A DNA stretch of 64,000 nucleotides, taken from assembly GCF_019037185.1 (NCBI RefSeq), contig NZ_JAHHXM010000003.1, positions 124,001-188,000 of the forward strand, in the 5' to 3' direction. The notes beneath the pieces were generated by a model. That model was not told the DNA's origin and did not search any database. It was given only the letters and a program-made list of their open reading frames with translations. The position numbers and the translations under genes were made by a program. Positions 47,068 to 55,651 of this stretch are shown one piece after another (within the stretch, counting starts at the first letter, position 1; every line of letters begins with the position of its first letter). The DNA comes from Oceanobacillus caeni (lineage in GTDB: Bacteria; Bacillota; Bacilli; Bacillales; Amphibacillaceae).

Positions 47068-47484
47068 TTATTCCGTTTCATTTTGCACTTTTCTAAGTTC
47101 GTTCACTCTTACATCGTTTGACTTAAAATAACGGACTAAGTCACCAATACGATCAATGGAATTCCAACTTAAATGATGTTCAATACCTTCAACATCGTTA
47201 TAAATATTTTCTTTGTCTACTCCAATTATTTCAAGAAAATCTTCTAGTAGTTCATGTCGATATACTAGACGCTCACCAATTTTTTTTCCTTTTGGGGTAA
47301 GTACAAACCCACGATACTTTTCGTAATCTAAATAGTTATCTTTGTCTAATTTCTGTACCATTTTTGTAACAGATGAAGGGTGAACAGATAATTTCTCTGC
47401 AATATCAGAAACACGAACAAAACCTTTCTTTTCCATTAGATTATAAATAATTTCTATGTAATCTTCCATACTAGGAGTTGGCAT
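47068..47484 (-). CDS. mntR: Manganese transport regulator MntR
   Basis: A 138-residue DtxR-family Mn(II) sensor. The winged helix has [21 protein letters not shown]. Metal ligands are in [17 protein letters not shown] (N-terminal Asp/Glu) and [12 protein letters not shown] and IEHHLSW in the dimerisation domain. It represses Mn uptake genes. Length equals B. subtilis MntR (142 aa). GAGGGAA precedes the ATG. Confidence 0.95.
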   Translation of the reverse strand: MPTPSMEDYIEIIYNLMEKKGFVRVSDIAEKLSVHPSSVTKMVQKLDKDNYLDYEKYRGFVLTPKGKKIGERLVYRHELLEDFLEIIGVDKENIYNDVEGIEHHLSWNSIDRIGDLVRYFKSNDVRVNELRKVQNETE

Positions 47485-47615
47485 GCTATTCCCTCGCTTT
47501 TTTTAAGTTCAGGCAAAATTGTTTACTGTAAATAAGAATACATGAAATAAATATGTTAAACAAGCTTTTACTATTTGTGAATAAGTTTTATTTACTACAA
47601 TATCATACCACAGAA

Positions 47616-47643
47616 AAGGGATTAGCTAATTAGCTAATCCCTT
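47616..47643 (-). terminator. Terminator of nrdJ
   Basis: AAGGGATTAGCTAA is followed directly by its reverse complement TTAGCTAATCCCTT, a perfect 28-base palindrome, with T-rich sequence on the minus strand just after the nrdJ stop. Confidence 0.85.
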
Positions 47644-47650
47644 ATAATTC

Positions 47651-48769
47651 TTAAAGCCCACATTTTAATTGTGCACCACAACTTGTACATGTGTTACAAC
47701 CGCCTATATCTTCAACAGTTCCTTCACGACATACTGGACAAGTATTTCCTACTTCAGATCCAATCGTTACGCTTGTTTTTTCCAATTCTTGAACGGTGTC
47801 AACAAGTACAACTTTCGGTTTCTTATCTTCTTCAAATAGTTCTGTTTGTTCAAATGAATTTTCTTCTGCTTTTAAGGTTAATACTTGGCTGTCACGGCTT
47901 CCATCTACATATACCGTACCGCCTTTTGCACCGCCTCTATACAATCTTTCGTATACACTTTCTACTTGTTCAACAGTATATCCTCTTGGAGCATTTACTG
48001 TTTTAGAGATGGAACTATCTACCCAACGCTGAATTACACATTGTGTATCAGCATGTTCTTCAGGTGATAAATCCATAGCAGTTACAAACCATTCTGGTAG
48101 TTCATTTGAATCTACTTCAGGATGCTGATCTAAATATTCTTGGACAATATCTGCTTTTACCTCAATAAACTTACCAAGTCGTCCACTTCTAAAGTAAGAA
48201 AATGAGTAGTAAGGCTCAAGTCCAGTTGACACACCAACCATTGTTCCAGTACTTCCAGTTGGCGCAACGGTAAGTAAGTGAGAGTTACGAATTCCATATT
48301 TTAAGATGTCATCACGAATATCCTTAGGCATTCTCTTCATATAACCTGTATTGATAAACGCTTGACGTAATTGTTTGGTTTCCTCTTCTGTTTTACCTAC
48401 TAAGAATGGGAAGCTTCCTTTTTCTTTAGCTAATTCAACAGAAGTTCTATATGCTGTTACAGCAATTGTTTCAAAGACTTTATCAACTAATTTATTACCT
48501 TCCTCAGAACCATATGCAGATTCACAGTAAATTAATAAATCGTGAAGCCCCATAACACCTAAACCAATTCGACGTTCCCCTAATGCTTGTTTTTCATTTT
48601 CTTTTAAGAAGTATGGAGTAGCGTCAATAACGTTATCTTGCATACGCACACCCGTTTTAACCGTTTGTGCTAGTTTTTCAAAGTTTACTGTTTTCGTATC
48701 TTTATTTGCCATCTCTGCAAGGTTTACAGCAGCTAAATTACAAACAGAATATGGTGCAAGAGGTTGTTC
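47651..48769 (-). CDS. nrdJ: Class II ribonucleotide reductase NrdJ, exon 2 (C-terminal 372 residues)
   Basis: This is the second exon of the B12-dependent ribonucleotide reductase. The first codon after splicing is GAA (Glu481), giving EQPLAPYSVCNLAAVNLAEM, which continues the NPCG end of exon 1. Further motifs are RIGLGVMGLHDLL and the phosphate-binding TVAPTGSTGTMVG. The C-terminus carries a CPVC/CNTC/SCG zinc-ribbon-like region and the final redox pair near LKCGL. The frame also has a TTG three bases earlier, but that lies in the intron. It reduces NTPs to dNTPs using adenosylcobalamin and needs no oxygen. Confidence 0.93.
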   Translation of the reverse strand, partial: EQPLAPYSVCNLAAVNLAEMANKDTKTVNFEKLAQTVKTGVRMQDNVIDATPYFLKENEKQALGERRIGLGVMGLHDLLIYCESAYGSEEGNKLVDKVFETIAVTAYRTSVELAKEKGSFPFLVGKTEEETKQLRQAFINTGYMKRMPKDIRDDILKYGIRNSHLLTVAPTGSTGTMVGVSTGLEPYYSFSYFRSGRLGKFIEVKADIVQEYLDQHPEVDSNELPEWFVTAMDLSPEEHADTQCVIQRWVDSSISKTVNAPRGYTVEQVESVYERLYRGGAKGGTVYVDGSRDSQVLTLKAEENSFEQTELFEEDKKPKVVLVDTVQELEKTSVTIGSEVGNTCPVCREGTVEDIGGCNTCTSCGAQLKCGL

Positions 48770-49075
48770 CAATTTTGTTATCCTATCGGTTTTTTATCCA
48801 ATAGTTCTTACAGTTGAGTTCCTGCAAGTTCAGCATACATTTTCATTACACAGGAATATCCTCGGTTCATGATATCTTCTTCCCTTAAAATTATCTTGAT
48901 AAGGTGTGTGTAATGTTGCGGTCTCGTGGATGGATTATATTCTCAGATGAGGTTCACCATCTATGCGTTGCCCCTGACTAGAGCTTTACTTCTAGCCTTC
49001 GGTTCGGATTAGCATTCTCAGCCTTCCCGCTTTATCCCGCAATTTTTTACGTGAGGCAAACTATGCTATTTTTTC
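48770..49075 (-). other. Group I intron (ORF-less, 306 nt) in nrdJ
   Basis: Removing exactly these bases joins GGT to GAA and restores the conserved NPCGEQPLAPY sequence in frame. The internal guide GTTTGCCTCACG (49061-49050) pairs with both exons: GCCTCACG with CGTGTGGT of exon 1 (one mismatch, with the U-G pair at the splice site, P1) and GTTT with GAAC of exon 2 (P10). The last intron base is G. Inside are a P6-like hairpin (CTAGA/TCTAG), a P8-like hairpin (AGATG/CATCT) and GAGAATATAATCC, which resembles the S element. It encodes no endonuclease. I could not assign every core helix, P7 in particular, by eye. Confidence 0.88.
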
Positions 49076-50515
49076 ACCACACGGATTTGTTGCAACTACT
49101 TGTTGTCCATAACTTTTCGCATTTGTCATTTCGTTTGCATTGTCAATAAAGAAAATACCTGGTTCTGCTGAATAGGTTGCACAAATATTAATTAACTTCC
49201 ACAATTCTTTTGCTTTAATATGACGGTATATACGAATTCCATAACCCATTTCTTCCCATTGACGAACATCGCCAACTTCATGCCATTTTTCGTTATAAGC
49301 CTTCATTTCTTCTTCCGTGTAATTCTCAACGTCTGGGAAACGAAGCTCATAATAATCATCATTTTCAACGGCATCCATAAATTCTTTTGTAATACAAACA
49401 GAAATATTAGCTCCTGTTAAAAATTCTGGATTGTGAACAGAGTACGTACCGCCTGTTCTTAATTTTTCTTCTGCTTCACGAAATACAGCATCTGAAAAAC
49501 CACCCTGACCAGGAATGTTTTTGTAGTTAAGAATTCCTTGATAAAGATCTTCTTCTGTCTCTGTAAGTGGAATAAATTTCAATTTTTCTTCTGCTATTTT
49601 TTTTATTTGTTCATCTTCTGTATTTTCAATTAAATACCTAAGAATTCTAGGGTTTTGCATTTTAGAAATAATAAATTCAATAATATCAGGATGAGAATCT
49701 ACCAACATTATCATTTGTGCCCCTCTGCGCGATCCACCCTGTTCTACCAAATGTGTAAGCTTGGCAATATCATCTAACCATGAAACGGAGCCAGAAGATT
49801 TCCCATTTACTCCCCTTGCCAGTGTGTTTCTCGGTCTTAAAGTAGAACCGTTTGTTCCTACTCCTCCACCTCTACTCATGATTTCCATTACTTTTTTGCG
49901 GTGATCAGAAATGCCTTCACGTGAATCTCTTACATAAGGCATAACATAACAGTTGAAGTAAGTTACTTCCGTTTCGGATCCAGCACCATATAACACCCTG
50001 CCAGCTGGAATAAAATTCAAGCTAGATAGTTCCTCATAATACTTTTGGAACCATTCTTTCCTTTTATCCTCAGATATTTCGACAGAAGATAAACCTGTCG
50101 CATTTCTCATAGCAATTTGTTCATAATAAACTTCTAAAGGCTTATCTATCGTATCTAGTGAACGTTTAACAACACCTGTTTTCATCTCTTTTTCATCATC
50201 TAAAACAGAAACATATTCCGGTTCAACCTTCACCTCAGCTGTTTTGCTTTTCCAATCAATGGACTCGATAAAACCTAAACCTCTAGCCGGGAATTTAGGG
50301 TCCGCTTTGACCGTTAGCACAACAAAGTCCCCAACTTTTAGTGTTTTCTTCGTTGTATCTTTATATGAATAACGGTCTAACATTACTAAACGGGAAACAC
50401 CTTTGTGAGTAAGTTTCATATCTTTTGTTATTGGATGTACAGCACTAAACTGTTCTATGTCTTTGTTAAGCGATTCTATGTTTATTCGATTCTTTCCCTC
50501 GACAAAAGTAGTCAT
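49076..50515 (-). CDS. nrdJ: Class II ribonucleotide reductase NrdJ, exon 1 (N-terminal 480 residues)
   Basis: First exon of the adenosylcobalamin-dependent ribonucleotide reductase; the mature protein would have 852 residues. It has no ATP-cone; residues 1-110 are a family-specific beta-rich part (KVGDFVVLTVKADPKFPARG). The catalytic barrel has YFNCYVMP with the first redox Cys, MSRGGGVGTNGSTLRP and QGGSRRGAQM. It ends VVATNPCG, where Asn477 and Cys479 are the active-site residues; the partner Glu481 is in exon 2. Unspliced RNA would read on as KIA and stop. GGGAGA precedes the ATG. Two NrdR boxes lie upstream. Confidence 0.94.
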
Positions 50516-50597
50516 TGAATCTTCTCCCTTAAAAAAATTATACTACCAAGAAGGTAGTTTTTTATGATACTATTACAATACCATTGAAATGATATTA

Positions 50598-50645
50598 ATA
50601 CAATATATCGTACTTAATCCAAAAAACTAACACAATATATTGTAT
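50598..50645. promoter_or_regulatory. Tandem NrdR boxes upstream of nrdJ
   Basis: ATACAATATATCGTAC (50598-50613) and ACACAATATATTGTAT (50630-50645) both match the NrdR consensus acaCwATATATwGtgt. Their starts are 32 bases apart, about three helical turns, which is the usual spacing. NrdR with dATP or ATP bound would repress nrdJ. The rest of the 387-base gap to yqhL is AT-rich, with nothing else recognised. Confidence 0.85.
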
Positions 50646-50902
50646 TTTGTAGTAAATATGTACTTTTTGTCAACTTAGAAAAACTATGAAATTTGTTAAA
50701 AAATAGAGAAAAACAATATAATTGGAAGGAAAAGTCAAAGGAATAAACTTTTTTCCTATTTGCTTTTATATATTCTATTTAAAACACTCACCCACCTATT
50801 TTTAATAGGCATTACAAATAGACATCATATAAAAAACTTTAAAAAATAGCAAATTAAACATATAATAAATACTATACATTCGAGAATAAACGGGGGAAAA
50901 AA

Positions 50903-51274
50903 ATGAAATTATTAATTATTGCTTTATTAGTTATTCTTGCGTTTGGAATTTTTCGCTTTTACAGACAACGATCTTATCTAAAAACCTTAACAGAGGAAGA
51001 ATTTATTAAAGGGTATCGTAAGGCTCAACTAATAGATGTACGTGAACCTCAAGAATTTGATCGTGGTCATATTCTAGGAGCAAGAAATATTCCAGTTACA
51101 CAATTGAAACAACGATTAATTGAATTAAGAAAAGATAAACCAGTCTATCTTTATTGCCAAAGTGGTTCAAGATCCGCCAGAGCAGCACAAATCCTCCACA
51201 AAAAAGGCTATGAGGATATTTCCCAGCTTAAAGGCGGATTTAAAAAATGGACTGGAAAAATAAAAACCAAATAG
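50903..51274 (+). CDS. yqhL: Membrane-anchored rhodanese-like protein YqhL
   Basis: A 123-residue protein with an N-terminal membrane helix (residues 1-18) and a single rhodanese domain. LIDVREPQEFDRGHILGARNIP gives the typical CH2A region split over two turns, and the active-site loop is YCQSGSRSARA with the catalytic Cys. It probably carries sulfane sulfur; the acceptor is unknown. CGGGGG lies before the ATG. It converges with gcvPB. Confidence 0.9.
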   Translation: MKLLIIALLVILAFGIFRFYRQRSYLKTLTEEEFIKGYRKAQLIDVREPQEFDRGHILGARNIPVTQLKQRLIELRKDKPVYLYCQSGSRSARAAQILHKKGYEDISQLKGGFKKWTGKIKTK

Positions 51275-51288
51275 TAAATACCATGAAA

Positions 51289-51321
51289 AAGAGGACAAAG
51301 ATTCCAAACCTTTGTCCTCTT
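51289..51321. terminator. Bidirectional terminator between yqhL and gcvPB
   Basis: AAGAGGACAAAG and CTTTGTCCTCTT form a perfect 12-bp stem with a nine-base loop. The minus strand continues TTTTTC and the plus strand TGTTTATG. Confidence 0.88.
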
Positions 51322-51328
51322 GTTTATG

Positions 51329-52789
51329 TTAATCCCAATCATATCTTAATATTGGTTTTCGTGCAGCAGTAGTTTCATCCACTCGTTTTACTACTGTATG
51401 ATGAGGTGCTTCCAGTACTATATTAGGTGTTTCTTCTACTTCTTTGGCAATTGACAACATTGTATCAATAAATTGATCCAATGTTTCTTTCGATTCTGTT
51501 TCGGTAGGCTCAATCATCATTGCCTCTTCTATTATTAATGGAAAATATATTGTAGGTGGATGGTAACCAAAATCTAAGAGCCGCTTCGCTATATCTAAAG
51601 TCCGTACCCCTAATTTCTTTTGTTTTATACCTGATAAGACAAATTCATGCTTGCAATGTCTGTCAAATGGTAGTTCAAAAGCCTTTTTTAATTTCCTCAT
51701 CATATAATTAGCATTTATCACTGCATATTCACTAACTTTCTTTAATCCTTCCGCTCCCATTGTTCTAATGTACGTGTATGCCCGAAGATTAATTCCAAAA
51801 TTACCATAATATGACTTAACCTTTCCAATTGATTTCGGTCGATTATAGTCAAAAACAAAATCATTTCCTTCTTTTCTTAATACAGGTTTTGGTAAAAACG
51901 GCTCTAACTCTTTTGAAACACCCACTGGCCCTGATCCAGGTCCACCCCCACCGTGAGGTCCTGTAAACGTTTTATGAAGATTTAAGTGAACCGCATCAAA
52001 TCCCATATCTCCCGGTCTAGTATAACCCATAATGGCATTCAAATTGGCACCGTCATAATATAGTTTTCCACCGGCATCGTGAATAATTTCGGCTATTTCT
52101 ATAATTTCAGTTTCAAATAATCCTAATGTGTTAGGATTTGTCAACATTAAAGCAGCTGTATCATCTCCAACTACTTGTTTTAAGTGCTCTAAATCAACTA
52201 ACCCCTCTTCATTAGATTGAACGGTTATTACTTCTAAACCTGCCACTGTTACCGATGCCGGATTTGTTCCATGGGCTGAATCAGGAATAATAACTTTTGT
52301 CCGACCGTAATCCCCGTTTTGTTCATGGTATGCTTTTATCATCATTAAAGCAGTCCACTCTCCATGAGCTCCAGCTGCCGATTGTAAAGTGAACTCATAC
52401 ATACCTGTGATTTCTTTTAAAGCATATTGTAAATCGTACATGATTTCCAATGCCCCTTGAACAGTTTCCAATAATTGATAGGGATGAAGATATGAAAAAC
52501 CATCCAGCTTTGCAATTTCTTCATTTATTTTCGGATTATATTTCATCGTACATGATCCAAGGGGATAAAATCCCGAATCCACTCCATAATTACGTGTAGA
52601 TAAACCAGTATAGTGTCGAATTAATTCTAATTCATTGACCTCTGGAAGTTCAGCTAATTCTTTTCGAATATAAACAGGATTGATATCGCCTTCTATTTCC
52701 GTTTCTGGTACATCTAATTCTGGGAGACTACAACCAGTTCTTCCCTCCTGACTCCTTTCAAAAATTAATGGGTAATCTTTATTAACCAT
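51329..52789 (-). CDS. gcvPB: Glycine dehydrogenase (decarboxylating) subunit 2
   Basis: A 486-residue subunit of the glycine cleavage P-protein. The pyridoxal phosphate Lys lies in [28 protein letters not shown] and [11 protein letters not shown] are further family motifs. With GcvPA it decarboxylates glycine and passes the aminomethyl group to H-protein. Start choice: ATG at 52789 behind GGGGG; it overlaps gcvPA by eight bases. The gcvH gene is not in this window. Confidence 0.95.
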   Translation of the reverse strand: MVNKDYPLIFERSQEGRTGCSLPELDVPETEIEGDINPVYIRKELAELPEVNELELIRHYTGLSTRNYGVDSGFYPLGSCTMKYNPKINEEIAKLDGFSYLHPYQLLETVQGALEIMYDLQYALKEITGMYEFTLQSAAGAHGEWTALMMIKAYHEQNGDYGRTKVIIPDSAHGTNPASVTVAGLEVITVQSNEEGLVDLEHLKQVVGDDTAALMLTNPNTLGLFETEIIEIAEIIHDAGGKLYYDGANLNAIMGYTRPGDMGFDAVHLNLHKTFTGPHGGGGPGSGPVGVSKELEPFLPKPVLRKEGNDFVFDYNRPKSIGKVKSYYGNFGINLRAYTYIRTMGAEGLKKVSEYAVINANYMMRKLKKAFELPFDRHCKHEFVLSGIKQKKLGVRTLDIAKRLLDFGYHPPTIYFPLIIEEAMMIEPTETESKETLDQFIDTMLSIAKEVEETPNIVLEAPHHTVVKRVDETTAARKPILRYDWD

Positions 52790-54131
52790 TGATATCCCCC
52801 AATTCTTTTGTAAATTGATCAATTTCTTCTTTTGTGCGAGTCTCTGTAATGGCAATCAACATATGATTTGGATAATCTGGATATTCATCCGACAAATCGT
52901 ATCCACCAATTATTCCTTTTTGTAAAAGAATCCGGTTTACACATTTAACAGATTTTTTAAGTTGTATTACTATTTCATTGAAGAAAGGTGTTTTAAAAAC
53001 TACTTCTATATTGTTATTTTCGAGTTGCTGCAGCATATATCTTCCTTTTTGAATATTTAGCTTTGCCATTTTATATAAACCGTGTTTCCCCAAGGAGCTT
53101 AGTGCAACAGAACTAGCTAAAGCATTTAACGCCTGATTAGAACAAATGTTGGAAGTTGCTTTTTCTCTGCGAATGTGTTGCTCCCTTGCTTGTAAAGTTA
53201 AAACAAAACCTCTTACCCCGTTCTCATCTTTCGTTTGTCCTACAAGACGACCGGGAATTTTTCTCATTAGTTTCTTAGTTGTAGCAAAATATCCGCAATG
53301 CGGTCCACCATATTGTGATTTTATACCTAATACTTGCATGTCTCCGACTACCATATCTGCCCCAAATTCACTAGGAGGAGTGAAGTAACCTAATGCAAGG
53401 GGATTACTTGAAACAATGAACATAATGTCTTTTTCTTTCTTGATTACCTTATTGATTTCCGCTAAAGGTTCTATTTGTCCAAAAAAGTTTGGATATTGAA
53501 TGACAACACTTGCCGTTTCAGGATCAACCATCTTTTCTAACTCTTGAAGATTTGTCCTCCCCTGTTTCTCCTCAATCTCGATAATTTCTAAGTTATGACC
53601 TTTTGCATAGGCTTTGATAATCTCCCTTGACTCTGGATGAACTAATTGGGAAACAAGGATTTTCTTTTTCTTCGTATGTGCTGCACTTAAATTAACTGCT
53701 TCTGCAAGAGCTGTACCACCATCATACATTGATGAGTTAGCAATCGGCATACCTGTAATTTCTGAAACCATCGTTTGAAATTCAAAAATAGCTTGTAACT
53801 CCCCCTGAGAAATTTCGGCTTGATAGGGAGTATAGGCAGTATAGAATTCCGATCTAGATATGACATGATCAACGACAGATGGGATAAAGTGATCATACAC
53901 GCCCGCACCAAGAAATGATACATAATCCTTTAAATTTGCATTTTTTCTAGAAATATCATTTAACTCCTTGATCAATTGATATTCACTTGTTGGTTCTTTT
54001 AAATTTAAAGTCCTGTTTAATCGGATGGATTGGGGTATATCCGAAAATAATTCTTCCGCTGACTGAATCCCTATTGCTTTTAACATTTCATTTTTATCTG
54101 ATTCCGTCATAGGTAAATACCGAAAATTCAT
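52782..54131 (-). CDS. gcvPA: Glycine dehydrogenase (decarboxylating) subunit 1
   Basis: A 449-residue subunit that pairs with GcvPB to form the bacterial-type split P-protein. Family motifs include [36 protein letters not shown] and the C-terminal [19 protein letters not shown]. Start choice: ATG at 54131 with GGAGG six bases upstream, rather than 54170, which lies in the R1 repeat. It is separated from gcvT by R1 copy D, so expression may depend on read-through of a structured element. Confidence 0.95.
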   Translation of the reverse strand: MNFRYLPMTESDKNEMLKAIGIQSAEELFSDIPQSIRLNRTLNLKEPTSEYQLIKELNDISRKNANLKDYVSFLGAGVYDHFIPSVVDHVISRSEFYTAYTPYQAEISQGELQAIFEFQTMVSEITGMPIANSSMYDGGTALAEAVNLSAAHTKKKKILVSQLVHPESREIIKAYAKGHNLEIIEIEEKQGRTNLQELEKMVDPETASVVIQYPNFFGQIEPLAEINKVIKKEKDIMFIVSSNPLALGYFTPPSEFGADMVVGDMQVLGIKSQYGGPHCGYFATTKKLMRKIPGRLVGQTKDENGVRGFVLTLQAREQHIRREKATSNICSNQALNALASSVALSSLGKHGLYKMAKLNIQKGRYMLQQLENNNIEVVFKTPFFNEIVIQLKKSVKCVNRILLQKGIIGGYDLSDEYPDYPNHMLIAITETRTKEEIDQFTKELGDING

Positions 54132-54152
54132 TGGAATGCCTCCTTCTCCGTG

Positions 54153-54307
54153 AATAAAGAAGACTTCCATCAGCGGGGATTTCCTTCATCCACCCACTGA
54201 TGGTTAGTCGCACTTATCGGGCTTTTATGGGCAGTTGATCTCCCTCTCACCTTCTTCACTTCCCCGGAAGCTTGAGGTGGGAGTCTTACTGCCCGTTTAG
54301 ATGGGAT
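54153..54307 (-). repeat. Dispersed structured repeat R1, copy D
   Basis: The longest copy (155 bp). On the minus strand it reads CCCATCTAAACGGGCAGTAAGAC, AAGCTTCCGGGGAAGTGAAGA, AACTGCCC, CCGATAAGTGCGACTAA, then the hairpin CCATCAGTGGG/CCCCGCTGATGG and GGAAGTCTTCTTTATT. It lies between gcvT and gcvPA and provides the gcvT stop codon within its first bases. Confidence 0.87.
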
Positions 54308-55406
54308 AAAAAGGTAAAGGGACAACGATTGCATTACATACTCGATTCCGTATTTGAACTTTAACTTCCATCCCAGTAGAAGAATATTGGGAATCAAGTA
54401 AAGCCATGCCGATACTTTTTTTAAGAGTAGGAGAATGTGTTCCAGAAGTTACATAACCAATTATTGAATTGTCTATCAACACGTTACACCCGTGCCGTGG
54501 AATGCCCTTCTCTATCATTTCAATTCCAACTATCTTCCTTTGGGGTCCTTGCATCTTTTGTTCTGTTAAAGTTTTCCTTCCAATAAAATCGACACCTTTA
54601 TCTAGCTTCACTACAAAATTCAAATTTGCTTCCATAGGGGTTATTTCTTTTGATAGCTCCTGACCATAAAGAGGTAATCCTGCCTCTAATCGAAGCGTAT
54701 CTCTTGCTCCTAGACCTATTGGTTGTATCCCTTCTTCCATACCAAGTTGTAAAAGCTTTTTCCAAAGGTTTCTTCCCTCTTGTGGGTGAATATAAATTTC
54801 AAATCCGTCTTCCCCTGTATAACCCGTTCTGGAAATCATTGCTGGTGTTCCCATTCCTAAAAAGTCAATTCCATGCTTACATTCAAAGAAACGTAATTCC
54901 TGAAGGTTCGTTTTGGTTAATTTTTGTAAAATCCGTTCAGCGTTTGGCCCCTGTAAAGCTAATTGAACATAATGATGTGTAACAATTTCAATTTGAACCT
55001 GCTGAAAATCATATTTATTATTTTGATTCAGCCATTTATAATCTTTTATTGTGTTAGCCGCATTAACGACTAATACATATTCAAAATCTGCTACCATGTA
55101 GATAATAAGGTCGTCAACCGTTCCACCATTCTCATAACACATAACCGTATACTGAGCCTTTGATTGTGTTAACTTAGATAGATCATTCGTTGTCATCTGT
55201 TGTAAAAATTCTAAACTCTTGGGACCTGATATTTTTATTTTTCCCATATGAGAAACATCAAATAGTCCCGCTCGTAATCTAGTTGCTTCATGTTCATCGT
55301 TTATAGTCGAAAAACGAACAGGTAATTCCCATCCTTCAAAATCAATTGTCCTAGCTCCATTCTGTTTATATTCTGGGTATATGACCGTTTGTTTTAGCTT
55401 CTCGAT
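54297..55406 (-). CDS. gcvT: Glycine cleavage system T protein (aminomethyltransferase), apparent AUC start
   Basis: T-protein transfers the methylene group from aminomethyl-H-protein to tetrahydrofolate and frees ammonia. Visible motifs are GLFDVSHMGKI, LNFVVKLDKGVDFIGR and RHGCNVL. The first in-frame ATG (55247) is the Met of DVSHMG, far too late. Homology runs upstream through ARTIDFEGWELPVRFSTI to a stop codon just before 55406, with no ATG, GTG or TTG between. The codon after that stop is ATC (55406), with AGGGAG nine bases upstream, giving a 369-residue protein of normal length. I infer AUC initiation. A sequencing error (ATC for ATG) or a damaged gene are the alternatives. The stop codon lies in R1. 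Confidence 0.85.
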   Translation of the reverse strand: MEKLKQTVIYPEYKQNGARTIDFEGWELPVRFSTINDEHEATRLRAGLFDVSHMGKIKISGPKSLEFLQQMTTNDLSKLTQSKAQYTVMCYENGGTVDDLIIYMVADFEYVLVVNAANTIKDYKWLNQNNKYDFQQVQIEIVTHHYVQLALQGPNAERILQKLTKTNLQELRFFECKHGIDFLGMGTPAMISRTGYTGEDGFEIYIHPQEGRNLWKKLLQLGMEEGIQPIGLGARDTLRLEAGLPLYGQELSKEITPMEANLNFVVKLDKGVDFIGRKTLTEQKMQGPQRKIVGIEMIEKGIPRHGCNVLIDNSIIGYVTSGTHSPTLKKSIGMALLDSQYSSTGMEVKVQIRNRVCNAIVVPLPFYPI

Positions 55407-55443
55407 TTAATCTCACTCCCTCATTAAAAATGTTCACTATACC

Positions 55444-55550
55444 AAAAAAGACAGAAATTCCTTAAAAAAGAATATCTGTCCTTTTTACAACACTTCTTGT
55501 TACCAGAATACCTTCATTCTTCGCTATCATGTCCTCATATTAAAAATATT
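55444..55550 (-). promoter_or_regulatory. gcvT leader with terminator hairpin; possible riboswitch-type attenuator
   Basis: On the minus strand AAAAGGACAGATATTC and GGAATTTCTGTC form a hairpin followed by TTTTTT (55482-55444) about 40 bases before the gcvT start, so it lies within the leader RNA. The AAAAGGACAGA lead-in resembles the end of glycine riboswitches before gcvT in Bacillus. About 60 bases upstream carry small hairpins (GAAT/ATTC and AACA/TGTT), but the glycine aptamer core is not clear. Attenuation is likely; the ligand is uncertain. Confidence 0.4.
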
Positions 55551-55651
55551 ATTGGTTATACTAAAATATATGTAAAAACGATTTTTATATTACTTCTTAC
55601 AATTACTTTGAAAACTAAAATTATAAATTCATTAAATAAAAGGAGTATTTT

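Noticed and set aside
48773-49060. Intein, frameshift or pseudogene in nrdJ
   Set aside because: The intervening sequence has no in-frame intein and stops after three codons. Precise removal with group I-type pairing restores the reading frame, so an intron explains it better.
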